Positions 18,562 through 26,726 of a DNA stretch of 39,933 bases are shown here, piece by piece. The notes beneath the pieces are model-generated. The model worked only from the letters and a program-made list of their open reading frames with translations, was not told the origin of the DNA and ran no database searches. The position numbers and the translations under genes were made by a program. Positions within the stretch are counted from its first letter, which is position 1, and each line of letters begins with the position of its first letter. Location: assembly GCA_021296415.1 (NCBI GenBank), contig JAGWAL010000028.1:1-39933 (forward strand), in the 5' to 3' direction. The DNA is from Acidimicrobiia bacterium. GTDB taxonomy: Bacteria; Actinomycetota; Acidimicrobiia; Acidimicrobiales; CATQHL01.

Positions 18562-19443
18562 GTGTCCCCGGGCACCACGGCCGACCGGCTCGCCGACCTC
18601 AAGGGGCGTCGGACCGTCGCCGTCTGCCTCCCCGCCCTGAACGAGGACGCGACCGTCGGGGGGATCTGCGCCGAGGTGCGCCGGACACTGATGGCTCCCG
18701 CCGCCGGGCTCGTGGACGACCTCCTGGTGCTCGACGACAGATCCACGGACCGGACCCGTGCGGTGGCCGAGGCCGCGGGTGCTCGGGTCGTGGGCACCGA
18801 GGAGGTGCTGCCCGAGGCAGGAGCCGGCTTCGGCAAGGGAAACGCCCTGTGGAAGAGCCTCGCCGCCACCGACGCCGACCTGATCGTGTGGTGCGATGCC
18901 GACCTCGAGAGCTTCGAGGCCAACTATGTCACCGCTCTGCTGGAGCCGTTGCTGACCGACGAGCGGATCGTCCTCGTCAAGGGGTACTACGAACGACTCC
19001 TGCACGGGCGGCCCGGGGGAGGTCGCACCACCGAGCTGATGGCGCGCCCCCTGCTGGCACAGTTCTTCCCCGAGCTGGCACACCTCCGCCAGCCGCTCGG
19101 CGGCGAGTACGCGGTGCGGCGCGACGCCGCCGTGCAGGTTCCGTTCGTCCAGGGCTGGGGGGTGGAGGTCGGTCTGCTGATCGACCTCTCGCGGCGCTTC
19201 GGGGCGGACCGCATCGCCGAGGCCGACCTGCGGATTCGCCGGCACCGGAACCGCACACCCCAGGAGTTGTCCCCGCAGGCGCTGGCGATCCTGCAGACGG
19301 TGCTGCAGCGCGCCGGCGTGCAACCCCCGCCGTCCGGCACCGGCTGGAGCGCCGAACTGCGGGCTCCCGGCACCGAACCGCGCACCGTGTCGTTGCGCGA
19401 GCGTCCCCCGCTCAGCGATTTCGGCGCGCCGCCGTCCTCCTAG
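18562..19443 (+). CDS. gpgS: Glucosyl-3-phosphoglycerate synthase
   Basis: A 293-residue GT-A-fold glycosyltransferase (family GT81) that joins NDP-glucose to 3-phosphoglycerate, the first step towards glucosylglycerate and, in mycobacteria, methylglucose lipopolysaccharide. Landmarks: CLPALNEDATVGG (nucleotide site), LDDRSTDRT, FGKGNALWKSL, WCDADLESF (metal DxD), VKGYYER, and GGRTTELMARPLLAQFFPEL with RQPLGGEYAVRR. It starts at GTG 18562 with no clear Shine-Dalgarno and could be leaderless or start a little later. The phosphatase gpgP is not in the window. It ends 15 bases from the convergent adh stop. Glucosylglycerate also serves as a compatible solute, a likely use here (inference). Confidence 0.9.
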   Translation: MSPGTTADRLADLKGRRTVAVCLPALNEDATVGGICAEVRRTLMAPAAGLVDDLLVLDDRSTDRTRAVAEAAGARVVGTEEVLPEAGAGFGKGNALWKSLAATDADLIVWCDADLESFEANYVTALLEPLLTDERIVLVKGYYERLLHGRPGGGRTTELMARPLLAQFFPELAHLRQPLGGEYAVRRDAAVQVPFVQGWGVEVGLLIDLSRRFGADRIAEADLRIRRHRNRTPQELSPQALAILQTVLQRAGVQPPPSGTGWSAELRAPGTEPRTVSLRERPPLSDFGAPPSS

Positions 19444-19458
19444 GGGACCGGCCGCAGC

Positions 19459-20562
19459 TCAGGCGAACTCGACGATCGAGCGGACGACCTCACCGGCGAG
19501 CATCGCCTCATAGCCCTCGTTGATCCGGTCGAGGTCCAGGCGCAGCGAGATCATCTCGTCGAGGCGCAGCCTGCCGTCGAGGGAGAGATCCACCAGCTGC
19601 GGCAGGTCGCGCCGGAAGACGTTCGATCCCATGAGCGATCCCTGTAGTCGCTTCTCCTGCATGAACAGATCGGGCCCGTCGATCTCCACGCGCGATCCCT
19701 GCGGCAGCATCCCGACGACGGTGGCGATGCCTCCCCGACCGGCCATGGCGAAGCTCTGCTCGACCGTGCGCGGCGAGCCGATCGCCTCGAACGTGAATTC
19801 GGCGCCGCCGCCGGTGAGCGCCCGCACCTGCTCGACGGGATCGCCGTCGGCCGGATCCACGGTGTGCGTGGCGCCGAGTTCCCGAGCCCAGGCGAGCTTC
19901 CGGGGCTCCGTGTCCACAGCGATCACGACGGTGGCACCGGCGATGCGAGCCGCTTGGACCGCGGCCATGCCGACACCACCGCATCCCACGACCGCAACCG
20001 ACGACCCCGGCCGGACGCCGGCCGTGCGGAAGACCGCCCCGGTTCCGGTCAGCACACCACAGCCCAGCAGGGCCGCCCGGTCGAGAGGCATCTCGGAACG
20101 GATCCCGACCAGCGCCCGCCGATGCACGAGCATCCTCTCGGCGAACGTCGCCAGGCCGACGAACTGGTGCAACTCGTCGCCGTCGAGGGCGAGCCGCGGC
20201 GGCTGCCCCGCGGGTCGGATGCGGGAGGCCCGACCGTCGGCGCAAAGATAGGAGCGACCCCCGAGGCAGATGTTGCACTCCCCGCAGCCGACCGAGAGGC
20301 ACGTCACCACGTGATCGCCCGGTGCGAACTCCCGCACCTCGCCACCGACGGCCTCGACCACGCCCGCCGCCTCGTGCCCCAGGACGCAGGGGGTCGGAAC
20401 CGGCCAGGAACCGTCGATGAAGTGGAGGTCGCTGTGGCACAGGCCCGTGGCGACCGTCCTCACGAGGACCTCCTGTGGATCGGGCGCATCGATCGCGACG
20501 TCCTCGACGCTCAGGCGGCTCGAGCCGGTGCGGAACACGGCCGCCGCCATGGTCGCACTCAT
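19459..20562 (-). CDS. Zinc-dependent alcohol dehydrogenase, NDMA-type/AdhD-like
   Basis: A 367-residue medium-chain dehydrogenase. I use the ATG at 20560-20562; a second ATG 12 bases later is equally possible, and the longer open frame upstream has no conserved residues. Catalytic zinc ligands are in GLCHSDLH, LGHEAAGVVEAVGG and LLGCGVLTGTGAVF. The structural zinc loop is complete (C-GE-C-NI-C-x7-C). The Rossmann motif is VVGCGGVGMAAVQ, followed by VIAVDTEPRKLAWARELGATHTV. The C-terminal GSNVFRRDLPQLVDLSLDGRL resembles the class III and NDMA-dependent group common in actinobacteria, which oxidises alcohols or thiol-aldehyde adducts with bound NAD. Exact substrate is unknown. It follows nrdJ by 67 bases. 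Confidence 0.9.
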   Translation of the reverse strand: MSATMAAAVFRTGSSRLSVEDVAIDAPDPQEVLVRTVATGLCHSDLHFIDGSWPVPTPCVLGHEAAGVVEAVGGEVREFAPGDHVVTCLSVGCGECNICLGGRSYLCADGRASRIRPAGQPPRLALDGDELHQFVGLATFAERMLVHRRALVGIRSEMPLDRAALLGCGVLTGTGAVFRTAGVRPGSSVAVVGCGGVGMAAVQAARIAGATVVIAVDTEPRKLAWARELGATHTVDPADGDPVEQVRALTGGGAEFTFEAIGSPRTVEQSFAMAGRGGIATVVGMLPQGSRVEIDGPDLFMQEKRLQGSLMGSNVFRRDLPQLVDLSLDGRLRLDEMISLRLDLDRINEGYEAMLAGEVVRSIVEFA

Positions 20563-20629
20563 CGTGGGGCCCGCCGTGCGCCGGCCGCTCAGCAGGGGGC
20601 TGGCGGCGGGGGGTCGCCGCCGGCAGGGA

Positions 20630-23392
20630 TCAACTGCAGCCGCTGGTGGCGCCGCACGTCGCGCACGCGTAGCACGACCCGGCTCGCACCATGCGCGTCC
20701 CGCACGACATGCACAGCGGCGAGGCGGAGTCCGTGAAGCCGCCGTGCGCACCGCCGCCGGCGGGCTCGTCGGGCGTCCCGGCATCGGATCGACGCAGCAC
20801 CGAAGGCGGATCCGGAGCGACGTCGATTCCCTGGGTTGCGCCGACGGCCGCCTCGGCGACGCCCGGCAGCGTCGGCTCGAGTCGCTCGGAGGTTGCGAAG
20901 ATGCTCATCTCGGCCCGTTCCTCCGGCGACAGGTACGTGAGCGCCAGCCGCCGGAACAGGTAGTCCATGAGGCTGGTTGCGATCCGTATGTCGGGATCGT
21001 CGGTCACACCGGCGGGCTCGAATCGCATACCGCAATAGGCATCCACGTAGGCGCGCAGCGGGACGCCGTACTGGAGCCCGTGCGAGACCGCCACCGCGAA
21101 GGCGTCCATGATCCCCGCAAGGGTCGAACCCTGCTTGGAGACCCGGACGAAGATCTCCCCGGGCCGACCGTCGTCGTACTCGCCGACGGTCACGAACCCC
21201 TTGCAATCTGCCACCCGGAACTCCATGGTGCGCGAGGTGCGGTGGCGCGGCAGCCGGCGGCGCACCGGCTCGGGCACAGGCGGCGCGACCTCCGCGCCGG
21301 CGGCCTCGGCGGCACCGCCGCCCGCCGCCAGCGGTTGCTGCCACTTCGAGTTGTCGCGGTAGACGGCCAGGGCCTTGACGCCGCTGCGCCAGGCCGACAC
21401 GAACAGATCGCGCACCTCGGCGGCGGTGGCGTCGGCGCCCAGGTTGACCGTCTTCGAGATTCCCCCGCTGAGGAAGGGCTGCACCGCCGCCATCATCTGC
21501 ACGTGGCCGTCGGGTCTCACGGTGTTGTCACCGATAGAGCAGGCGAACACCGGGTAGTGCTCGCGCGCCAGGCCGGGGGCACCCAGAATCGAGCCATGAC
21601 GCTCCACGTGCGCCACGATTCCGGGGATCTCGGCGGCGCCGTAGCCCAGCCGCTCCAGGGCCGCCGGCACCGAACGGTTCACGAGCACCAGTGAGCCCCC
21701 ACCGACCAGCGATTTCGACTTGCGCAGGGCCAGGTCGGGCTCGATGCCGGTGGTGTCGCAATCCATCATGAAGCTGATGGTTCCGGTCGGCGCCAGCACC
21801 GTGGCCTGGGCGTTGCGCACGCCGGTGGCCTCCGCCAGTTCGCAGGCCTCGTCCCAGACCTCGGCCGCGGTGGCCAGTTCCTCCGGCACGCGGCCGACTT
21901 CGATGCCGTCGACAGCGCGGCGATGCATCTTCAGCACCCGCAGCACGTCGGCGCGGTTGGCGGCGTACTCCTCGAAGGGCCCCATGCGTGCCGCGATGTG
22001 CGCCGAGGTGCGGTATGCCTCGCCGCACATCACCGCGGTGACCGCCGCGGCCACCGCCCGCCCGGCGGGCGAGTCGTACGGCAGACCCATGGTCATCAGC
22101 AGGGCACCGAGGTTGGCGTAACCCAGACCGAGCTGCCGGAAGGCGAGGGCGTTGCGGCCGATCGCCGGCGTGGGATAGTGCGAGCGGCCCACCAGGATCT
22201 CCTGCGCGCAGAACACCACGCGGACCGCCGCCCGGAAGCCCGCCACGTCGAAGCGCCCGTCGGCGTCCAGGAACGCCAGCAGGTTCAGGCTGGCAAGGTT
22301 GCAGGCCGAGTTGTCGAGGTGCAGGTACTCCGAACAGGGATTGGAGGCGGTGATGCGGCCGGCCGCCGGCGTGGTGTGCCAGCGGTTGATGGTGGTGTCG
22401 AACTGCAGACCCGGATCGGCGCACTGCCACGCCGCCTCGGCCATCTGGTCGAGCAGTTCGGCGGCGTCGATGGTCTCCAGGACCTCGCCGGTGGTGCGCG
22501 CCGTGAGCTCCCACTTGCGACCCTTCAGTGCGGCCTCCATGAACTCGTCGCTGACCCGGACGGAGTTGTTGGCGTTCTGGTACAGCAGCGACGTGCTGTC
22601 GATCCCGTCGAAGCTCAGGTCGAACCCGGCCTCACTCAGCGCCCGCGCCTTGCGCTCCTCGCGTTCCTTGCACCACACGAACTCCACGATGTCGGGGTGG
22701 TCGGCGTCCAGCACCACCATCTTGGCGGCGCGCCGGGTGGTGCCTCCCGAGCGGATCGCCCCGGCGGAGGCGTCGGCACCCCGCATGAAGCTGACCGGCC
22801 CGCTGGGGCGGCCACCGCCGGAGAGGTGCTCCGACGCCGAGCGGAGGCGGCTGAGGTTCACGCCGGCCCCCGAGCCGCGTTTGAAGATGAGTCCCTCCTC
22901 GGTGTACCAGTTGAGGATCGACTCCATGGAGTCCTCGACGGCCAGGATGAAGCAGGCCGAGGACTGCGGCAGGGCGCCCGGAACGCCGATGTTGAACCAC
23001 ACCGGCGAGTTGAACGAGGCCCTCTGGGTGACCAGCAGATGGGTCAACTCGTCGCCGAAGGCGGCCGCCTCGCCGGTGTCGCAGAAGTAGCCGTCCTCGG
23101 CGCCCCAGCGGCCGATCGTTCCGGCCACCCGGTCGATCACCTGGCGCAGCGACCACTCGCGATCCTCGCCGCCGAGCCGGCCGCGGAAGTACTTCTGGGA
23201 GACGATGTTGACGGCGTTCTGCGACCAGGAGGCCGGGAACTCCACGCCGTCCTGTTCGAAGACGACTTCGCCGCCGGCATCGGTGATGAGGGCGCGCCGC
23301 CTGCTCCACTCCACCGTGTCGTACGGATGCACGCCCTCGACGGTGAACCGGCGCTGGATGCCAATGCGGGTCTGCTCGGACAGAACGGTCAC
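20630..23392 (-). CDS. nrdJ: Vitamin B12-dependent (class II) ribonucleotide reductase
   Basis: A 920-residue adenosylcobalamin-dependent reductase making dNTPs from ribonucleotides. It starts at GTG 23390-23392 with GAGGTGA a few bases upstream. The catalytic barrel is recognisable: NSPVWFNIG, QSSACFIL (redox Cys), IFKRGSGAGVNLSRLR, NPCSEYLHLDNSACNLASLNL (radical Cys in N-x-C-x-E plus the second redox Cys), and LAPTGTISFMMDCDTTGIEPD. After a linker, a TSCPD-like segment (CKGFVTVGEYDDGRPGEIFV) and a C-terminal CxxC cluster (LCMSCGTRMVRAGSCYACATCG) fit the zinc-bearing, disulphide-relay tail of long NrdJ proteins. Its place near lexA is conserved in actinobacteria. I see no cobalamin riboswitch or paired NrdR boxes upstream. 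Confidence 0.96.
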   Translation of the reverse strand: MTVLSEQTRIGIQRRFTVEGVHPYDTVEWSRRRALITDAGGEVVFEQDGVEFPASWSQNAVNIVSQKYFRGRLGGEDREWSLRQVIDRVAGTIGRWGAEDGYFCDTGEAAAFGDELTHLLVTQRASFNSPVWFNIGVPGALPQSSACFILAVEDSMESILNWYTEEGLIFKRGSGAGVNLSRLRSASEHLSGGGRPSGPVSFMRGADASAGAIRSGGTTRRAAKMVVLDADHPDIVEFVWCKEREERKARALSEAGFDLSFDGIDSTSLLYQNANNSVRVSDEFMEAALKGRKWELTARTTGEVLETIDAAELLDQMAEAAWQCADPGLQFDTTINRWHTTPAAGRITASNPCSEYLHLDNSACNLASLNLLAFLDADGRFDVAGFRAAVRVVFCAQEILVGRSHYPTPAIGRNALAFRQLGLGYANLGALLMTMGLPYDSPAGRAVAAAVTAVMCGEAYRTSAHIAARMGPFEEYAANRADVLRVLKMHRRAVDGIEVGRVPEELATAAEVWDEACELAEATGVRNAQATVLAPTGTISFMMDCDTTGIEPDLALRKSKSLVGGGSLVLVNRSVPAALERLGYGAAEIPGIVAHVERHGSILGAPGLAREHYPVFACSIGDNTVRPDGHVQMMAAVQPFLSGGISKTVNLGADATAAEVRDLFVSAWRSGVKALAVYRDNSKWQQPLAAGGGAAEAAGAEVAPPVPEPVRRRLPRHRTSRTMEFRVADCKGFVTVGEYDDGRPGEIFVRVSKQGSTLAGIMDAFAVAVSHGLQYGVPLRAYVDAYCGMRFEPAGVTDDPDIRIATSLMDYLFRRLALTYLSPEERAEMSIFATSERLEPTLPGVAEAAVGATQGIDVAPDPPSVLRRSDAGTPDEPAGGGAHGGFTDSASPLCMSCGTRMVRAGSCYACATCGATSGCS

Positions 23393-23660
23393 GTGCTCAC
23401 CTCGCCTTTCGGCGCGCTACCGAGGCTCGCAGCAGCAGCCTCGTCGCCTCAACTCTAGATCGGAGTGGGCTGAAGCTACTCATCGGCCGCTGCCGGCCGC
23501 GGCATCCCGCCGGGCAGTCGGGCAATTCCCGGACATATCCCTTCGGCCGACGGACGTTTCCACGGCCAAGGCAGAGATTTCCCCCAGAGCCATCCGCAGC
23601 CGTTCTGTGGATACCTTGTGGAGAGACGACGCAAGCACCGCCGACGGCGCCGGAGGACCC

Positions 23661-24424
23661 ATGGTCGCGATGCAACAGGTCTGGCCCCGGTTCGTCCCGG
23701 CGGTGGATCACTTCGAGGTCTACGAGCAGGCGTCGCGCCCGCACTCGCCCGAACGACCGTGGGTGATGCTCTGCATGATCACCAGCGTGGACGGCTCGGT
23801 GAGCGTGCAGGGCCGCTCGGGCCCGCTGGGCGGGCCGGTGGACTGGGCGGTACTCAGCGCCCTGCGCGGCTGCGCCGATGCCATCGTGGTGGGCGCCGGT
23901 ACCGCCCGCAGCGAGGACTACGGGCCGCCGTCGGTGACGGCCGAGGTTCGCGAGCGCCGGCTGGCGCGGGGCCAGGAGGCAGTGCCGCTGCTGGCCGTCG
24001 TGAGCGGCCGGGGCGACCTGGACCCTGCGGCCCGGCTGTTCGCGGGTCCCGAACGCGTGCGGCTCTACCTGGCCGCGGCCGCGCCGGCGAGCCGGCGGGA
24101 GTCCCTCGCCGGGGTGGCCGACGTGCGCACCGCAGGTGACCGGACGGCCGAGGCGGCCGAGGCGGCCGCCATCATCGCCGACCTCGCCGCCGGGGGTCGC
24201 TCTCTCATCCTGCTGGAGGGCGGGCCGCGCCTGAACGCCGCCTTCGCCGCCGCCGACCTGATCGACGAGTTCTGCATCACCCGGTGGCTCCCGGCGGGCC
24301 CGGCATGATCGAAGGCGCCGCGCCGGGGGCCGGGCGTGGCGTTCAACTGGATCGCCTGCTGGTCGCCGACGGCATGACGTTCGCCCGCTACCTGCGACGC
24401 CGCGATCCTCACAAATCGGCCTGA
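23661..24424 (-). other. Note: strand label of the next entry is +; this span holds the frameshifted reductase
   Basis: On the - strand of this span I see no gene except the last 16 bases (24409-24424), where the 3' end of the small membrane protein gene enters tail-to-tail. The other - strand open frames here are shadows of the + strand reductase. The 268 bases 23393-23660 between this gene and nrdJ hold the divergent promoters; no strong motif stands out. Confidence 0.3.
23661..24424 (+). pseudogene. RibD C-terminal-domain (pyrimidine reductase-type) protein, frameshifted
   Basis: GGAGGA lies 5 bases before the ATG at 23661. The first frame (to TGA 24306-24308, 215 residues) shows the RibD reductase or DHFR-like fold: RPWVMLCMITSVDGSVSVQGRSG, DAIVVGAGTARSEDYGPP, and ILLEGGPRLNAAFAAADLIDEFCIT. 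The family's end is missing there but continues in another frame: PVAPGGPGMIEG and then LDRLLVADGMTFARYLRR, closing at TGA 24422-24424. Restoring one base near 24279-24284 (the ACCCGG stretch) joins the two. Relatives are annotated as pyrimidine or dihydrofolate reductase family proteins, sometimes linked to riboflavin synthesis. The lesion is a true mutation, a sequencing error or, less likely, programmed shifting. The 3' end overlaps the next gene tail-to-tail. Confidence 0.8.
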
Positions 24425-24669
24425 GCCGCGTCGACGACGGGGACCGGCGCCGTCCCCAGTGCCGGGGCCACCAGGCGCGTACCGACGAAGTCTCCGAGCT
24501 GGAAGACTCCCCACAGTGCCCCCCAGACGAGGCACACCAGCGCAGCCAGCACGATGGCGCGCCGCCACAGGTAGACCCAGCCCGGGCGGCGCCTGCCGGC
24601 GACGATCGGGATCGCCGGCGACAGGGTGCCGGCATGGGACGACGGCGCGAGAGCTGTTGCGTATTCCAT
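24409..24669 (-). CDS. Small single-pass membrane protein of unknown function beside lexA
   Basis: An 86-residue product starting at ATG 24667-24669. It has a mixed N-terminal 30 residues, a basic patch (GRRRPGWVYLWRR), one membrane span (AIVLAALVCLVWGALWGVF, about 39-57) and a short acidic outer tail. By the positive-inside rule the N-terminus is cytoplasmic. It is divergent from lexA. In many actinobacteria this spot holds a small LysM-domain wall protein next to lexA; the layout of basic patch plus one span is similar, but no LysM domain follows here. It may be a shortened relative or an unrelated protein. It has no typical Shine-Dalgarno that I can defend. Confidence 0.6.
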   Translation of the reverse strand: MEYATALAPSSHAGTLSPAIPIVAGRRRPGWVYLWRRAIVLAALVCLVWGALWGVFQLGDFVGTRLVAPALGTAPVPVVDAAQADL

Positions 24670-24741
24670 ACCCGACAGCCTGATCGGAGGGTGTGACACA
24701 GCAAGGTCGGCGGGCGGCAACCAGCGGCGCGGGAAAGATCC

Positions 24742-24774
24742 TTGACATGCGTGCCTCGATCTGACAACATGCGT
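24742..24774 (+). promoter_or_regulatory. Candidate lexA-side promoter with a 22-base-spaced direct repeat
   Basis: A perfect TTGACA (24742-24747) is followed after 17 bases by CAACAT (24765-24770), a possible -10 box. ACATGCGT occurs at 24745-24752 and again at 24767-24774 (with GCC and ACC following), so the repeats overlap both promoter boxes and lie 22 bases apart, about two helical turns. The leader to the lexA ATG would be about 160 bases long. A 12-base near-palindrome CGAATATGTTCG follows further down, at about 24807-24818. Confidence 0.4.
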
Positions 24775-24939
24775 ACCGTCTATGTATGAGCCTGCAGCAG
24801 ACGTACACGAATATGTTCGATCGGGCGATCCTGTCGTGCTTCCGGCAACTGCTCCGCGGTGCATGACAACATTGTAACTCGAAACACCTGTACATATCAA
24901 GTCCGGATCTCCCGATCCGATCGCGCAAGGAAGGGCACC

Positions 24940-25623
24940 ATGAGCAGCGAGACACCGACCTACACGACCGAGGACGCCGAGCCGCAGCCCGCGACGGTGG
25001 CCAAGCTCTCCGAGCGCCGGCAGGCGATCATCCAGTTCGTGGCCGAGTACACCCGCGAGCGCGGCTACCCGCCTTCGGTGCGCGAGATCTGCAAGGCCGT
25101 GGGGCTCATCTCCCCGGCGTCGGTCCAGCGCCATCTGGTGATCCTGGAGCAGCAGGGTTTCCTGCGACGCGACCCCACCAAGCCCCGAGCGCTCGAGGTG
25201 CACTACGACCCGGTCTCGGGCCACGCCGTGGATCGCCACCCGGTGAGCTACGTGCCGCTCGTGGGCGATGTGGCGGCCGGCGCGGGCGTCCTGGCACACG
25301 AGAACATCGAGGAGACCCTCCCCCTGCCGACGGAGTTCGTCGGCCACCAGGACGCCTTCGTTCTGCGCGTGCGCGGCGACTCGATGATCGGCGACGGCAT
25401 CTTCGACGGCGATCTGCTGGTGGTGCGGATGCAGCACCTCGCCGGGGAGGGCGACATCGTCGTGGCCGGCCTGCCCGGCGACGAGGCCGCCGTCAAGCGG
25501 TTCCGCCGCGACGGCGACGAGGTGGTGCTGGTCTCCTCCAACCCCGACTACCCGCCGCGGCGCTATCCGGCGAAAGACCTGCGCATCTACGGCCGGGCCG
25601 TCTCGGTACTGCGCACCCTCTGA
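24940..25623 (+). CDS. lexA: SOS repressor LexA
   Basis: A 227-residue protein. The ATG at 24940 is chosen because AAGGAAGGG lies just upstream; the frame is open to 24859 but that part is promoter-like. The N-terminal winged helix (LSERRQAIIQFVAEY, then SVREICKAVGLISPASVQRHL) binds DNA. The C-terminal S24 peptidase-like domain has the Ala113-Gly114 self-cleavage site (GDVAAGAGVLA), nucleophile Ser148 (RGDSMIGDGIFDGD) and Lys186 (EAAVKRFRR). All residues for RecA-stimulated autocleavage are present, although the recA gene in this window is out of frame. LexA normally represses itself and recA. It ends 3 bases from the convergent dapE stop, leaving no room for a terminator. Confidence 0.97.
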   Translation: MSSETPTYTTEDAEPQPATVAKLSERRQAIIQFVAEYTRERGYPPSVREICKAVGLISPASVQRHLVILEQQGFLRRDPTKPRALEVHYDPVSGHAVDRHPVSYVPLVGDVAAGAGVLAHENIEETLPLPTEFVGHQDAFVLRVRGDSMIGDGIFDGDLLVVRMQHLAGEGDIVVAGLPGDEAAVKRFRRDGDEVVLVSSNPDYPPRRYPAKDLRIYGRAVSVLRTL

Positions 25624-25626
25624 GCC

Positions 25627-26715
25627 CTAGCGGTCCGCGCCGATGACGGCGGCCAGCGCGCCGTAGACCGCCTCCAGGGAGTCGCGGCTCACGTACTCCC
25701 CCGCCGTATGGGCCAACTCGCTGCGTCCCGGCCCGAAGTTCAACGCCGGGACGCCGCGCGCCGCGAAGAACGCCGCATCGGTCCACCCGAGCTTGGCGCG
25801 CACCGCCTCCGGCCCGCCGGTGGCGTCGATGATCGCCGCCAGCAGCGGATGGTCGAGATGCGGCGCCGCGGCCGGGGCCTCCTCGGTCACCTCCAGGCTG
25901 TCACCGTCGCCCAGATGCGCCGCCAACATCGCCCCGACGGACTCGCCGGCCTCCCGGGGCGTGCGATCCGGGGCGAAGCGATGGTTGAGGGTCAGCACCG
26001 CCTCGTCGGGCACGACGTTGCCCGCCACCCCACCGGACACCGCGGTCGCCTGCAAAGCCTCGGAGTAGGTACAGCCGTGGATAACGGGGCGGCGGGGCTC
26101 GTACGCCCGCACGAGCGCCAGTAGGTCCGCCAGGCGATGGATGGCGTTGCGCCCCATCCAGGGCCGGGCCGTGTGCGCCCGCTCACCGCGCAGCGTGACC
26201 CGGAGGTGCATCGTGCCCTGGCAACCCGCCTCGGGCACCGCTCCGGTCGGCTCCCCGAGCACCGCCGCGTCGGCTTCCAGCAGGTCGGGGCGCGCCGCGG
26301 CCACCTCCAGCAGGCCGCTGTGCTCCCGGGCGATCTCCTCGGCGGCGTACCACACGTAGGTCACATCGGTGGCGGGGCCGGCGTGCGCCGCGGCGAGCGC
26401 CATCATGACCGCCAGCCCGCCCTTCATGTCGGCCGCGCCCAGACCGGTGACGCGGTCGTCGCTGAGAACCGGCTCGCTGTTGCCGTTGGGAGGGACGGTG
26501 TCGAGGTGCCCCGCCAGCAGCAGCCGCCGGGGACGGCCGCCCGTGGTCCGGGCCACGACGTTGTCACCGATGCGATGGGTCTCCAGCCAGGGGCGCCCGC
26601 GGCACCATGCCTCGGTGTGGTCGGCGAGGCGGCGCTCGGCTCGGCTGACCGACGGGATGCCGATCAACTCGGCGGTCAGCGCCAGCAGATCGACGGGTGG
26701 GGCGACGGCGTTCAC
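25627..26715 (-). CDS. dapE: Succinyl-diaminopimelate desuccinylase
   Basis: A 362-residue M20-family zinc peptidase relative, starting at GTG 26713-26715. Metal and catalytic residues are visible in LLLAGHLDTVPPNGN (His, Asp), GLGAADMKGGLAVM (bridging Asp) and YAAEEIAREHSGL (Glu-Glu), with GEPTG further on. It hydrolyses N-succinyl-LL-2,6-diaminopimelate to LL-diaminopimelate. A lid or dimerisation domain spans about residues 170-280 (RGERAHTARPWMGRNAIHR). It is the third of a dapC-dapD-dapE run and lies 11 bases after dapD, which supports DapE over a generic M20 deacylase. It could also accept acetylated substrate, but the succinyl-specific DapD nearby argues against that. Confidence 0.92.
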   Translation of the reverse strand: MNAVAPPVDLLALTAELIGIPSVSRAERRLADHTEAWCRGRPWLETHRIGDNVVARTTGGRPRRLLLAGHLDTVPPNGNSEPVLSDDRVTGLGAADMKGGLAVMMALAAAHAGPATDVTYVWYAAEEIAREHSGLLEVAAARPDLLEADAAVLGEPTGAVPEAGCQGTMHLRVTLRGERAHTARPWMGRNAIHRLADLLALVRAYEPRRPVIHGCTYSEALQATAVSGGVAGNVVPDEAVLTLNHRFAPDRTPREAGESVGAMLAAHLGDGDSLEVTEEAPAAAPHLDHPLLAAIIDATGGPEAVRAKLGWTDAAFFAARGVPALNFGPGRSELAHTAGEYVSRDSLEAVYGALAAVIGADR

Positions 26716-26726
26716 GGCCGACCCGC

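Noticed and set aside
23606-23614. TGTGGATAC resembling a DnaA box upstream of nrdJ
   Set aside because: One isolated near-match is not enough; no cluster, no AT-rich unwinding region and no dnaA or dnaN nearby.
23393-23660. Possible cobalamin riboswitch or NrdR boxes for nrdJ
   Set aside because: I found neither the conserved B12-box sequence nor paired ACACTATAT-type boxes.
24807-24818. CGAATATGTTCG as a standard LexA SOS box
   Set aside because: The half-sites are two bases too close for the CGAAC-N4-GTTCG box, and recA has no matching site; kept only as a weak candidate.
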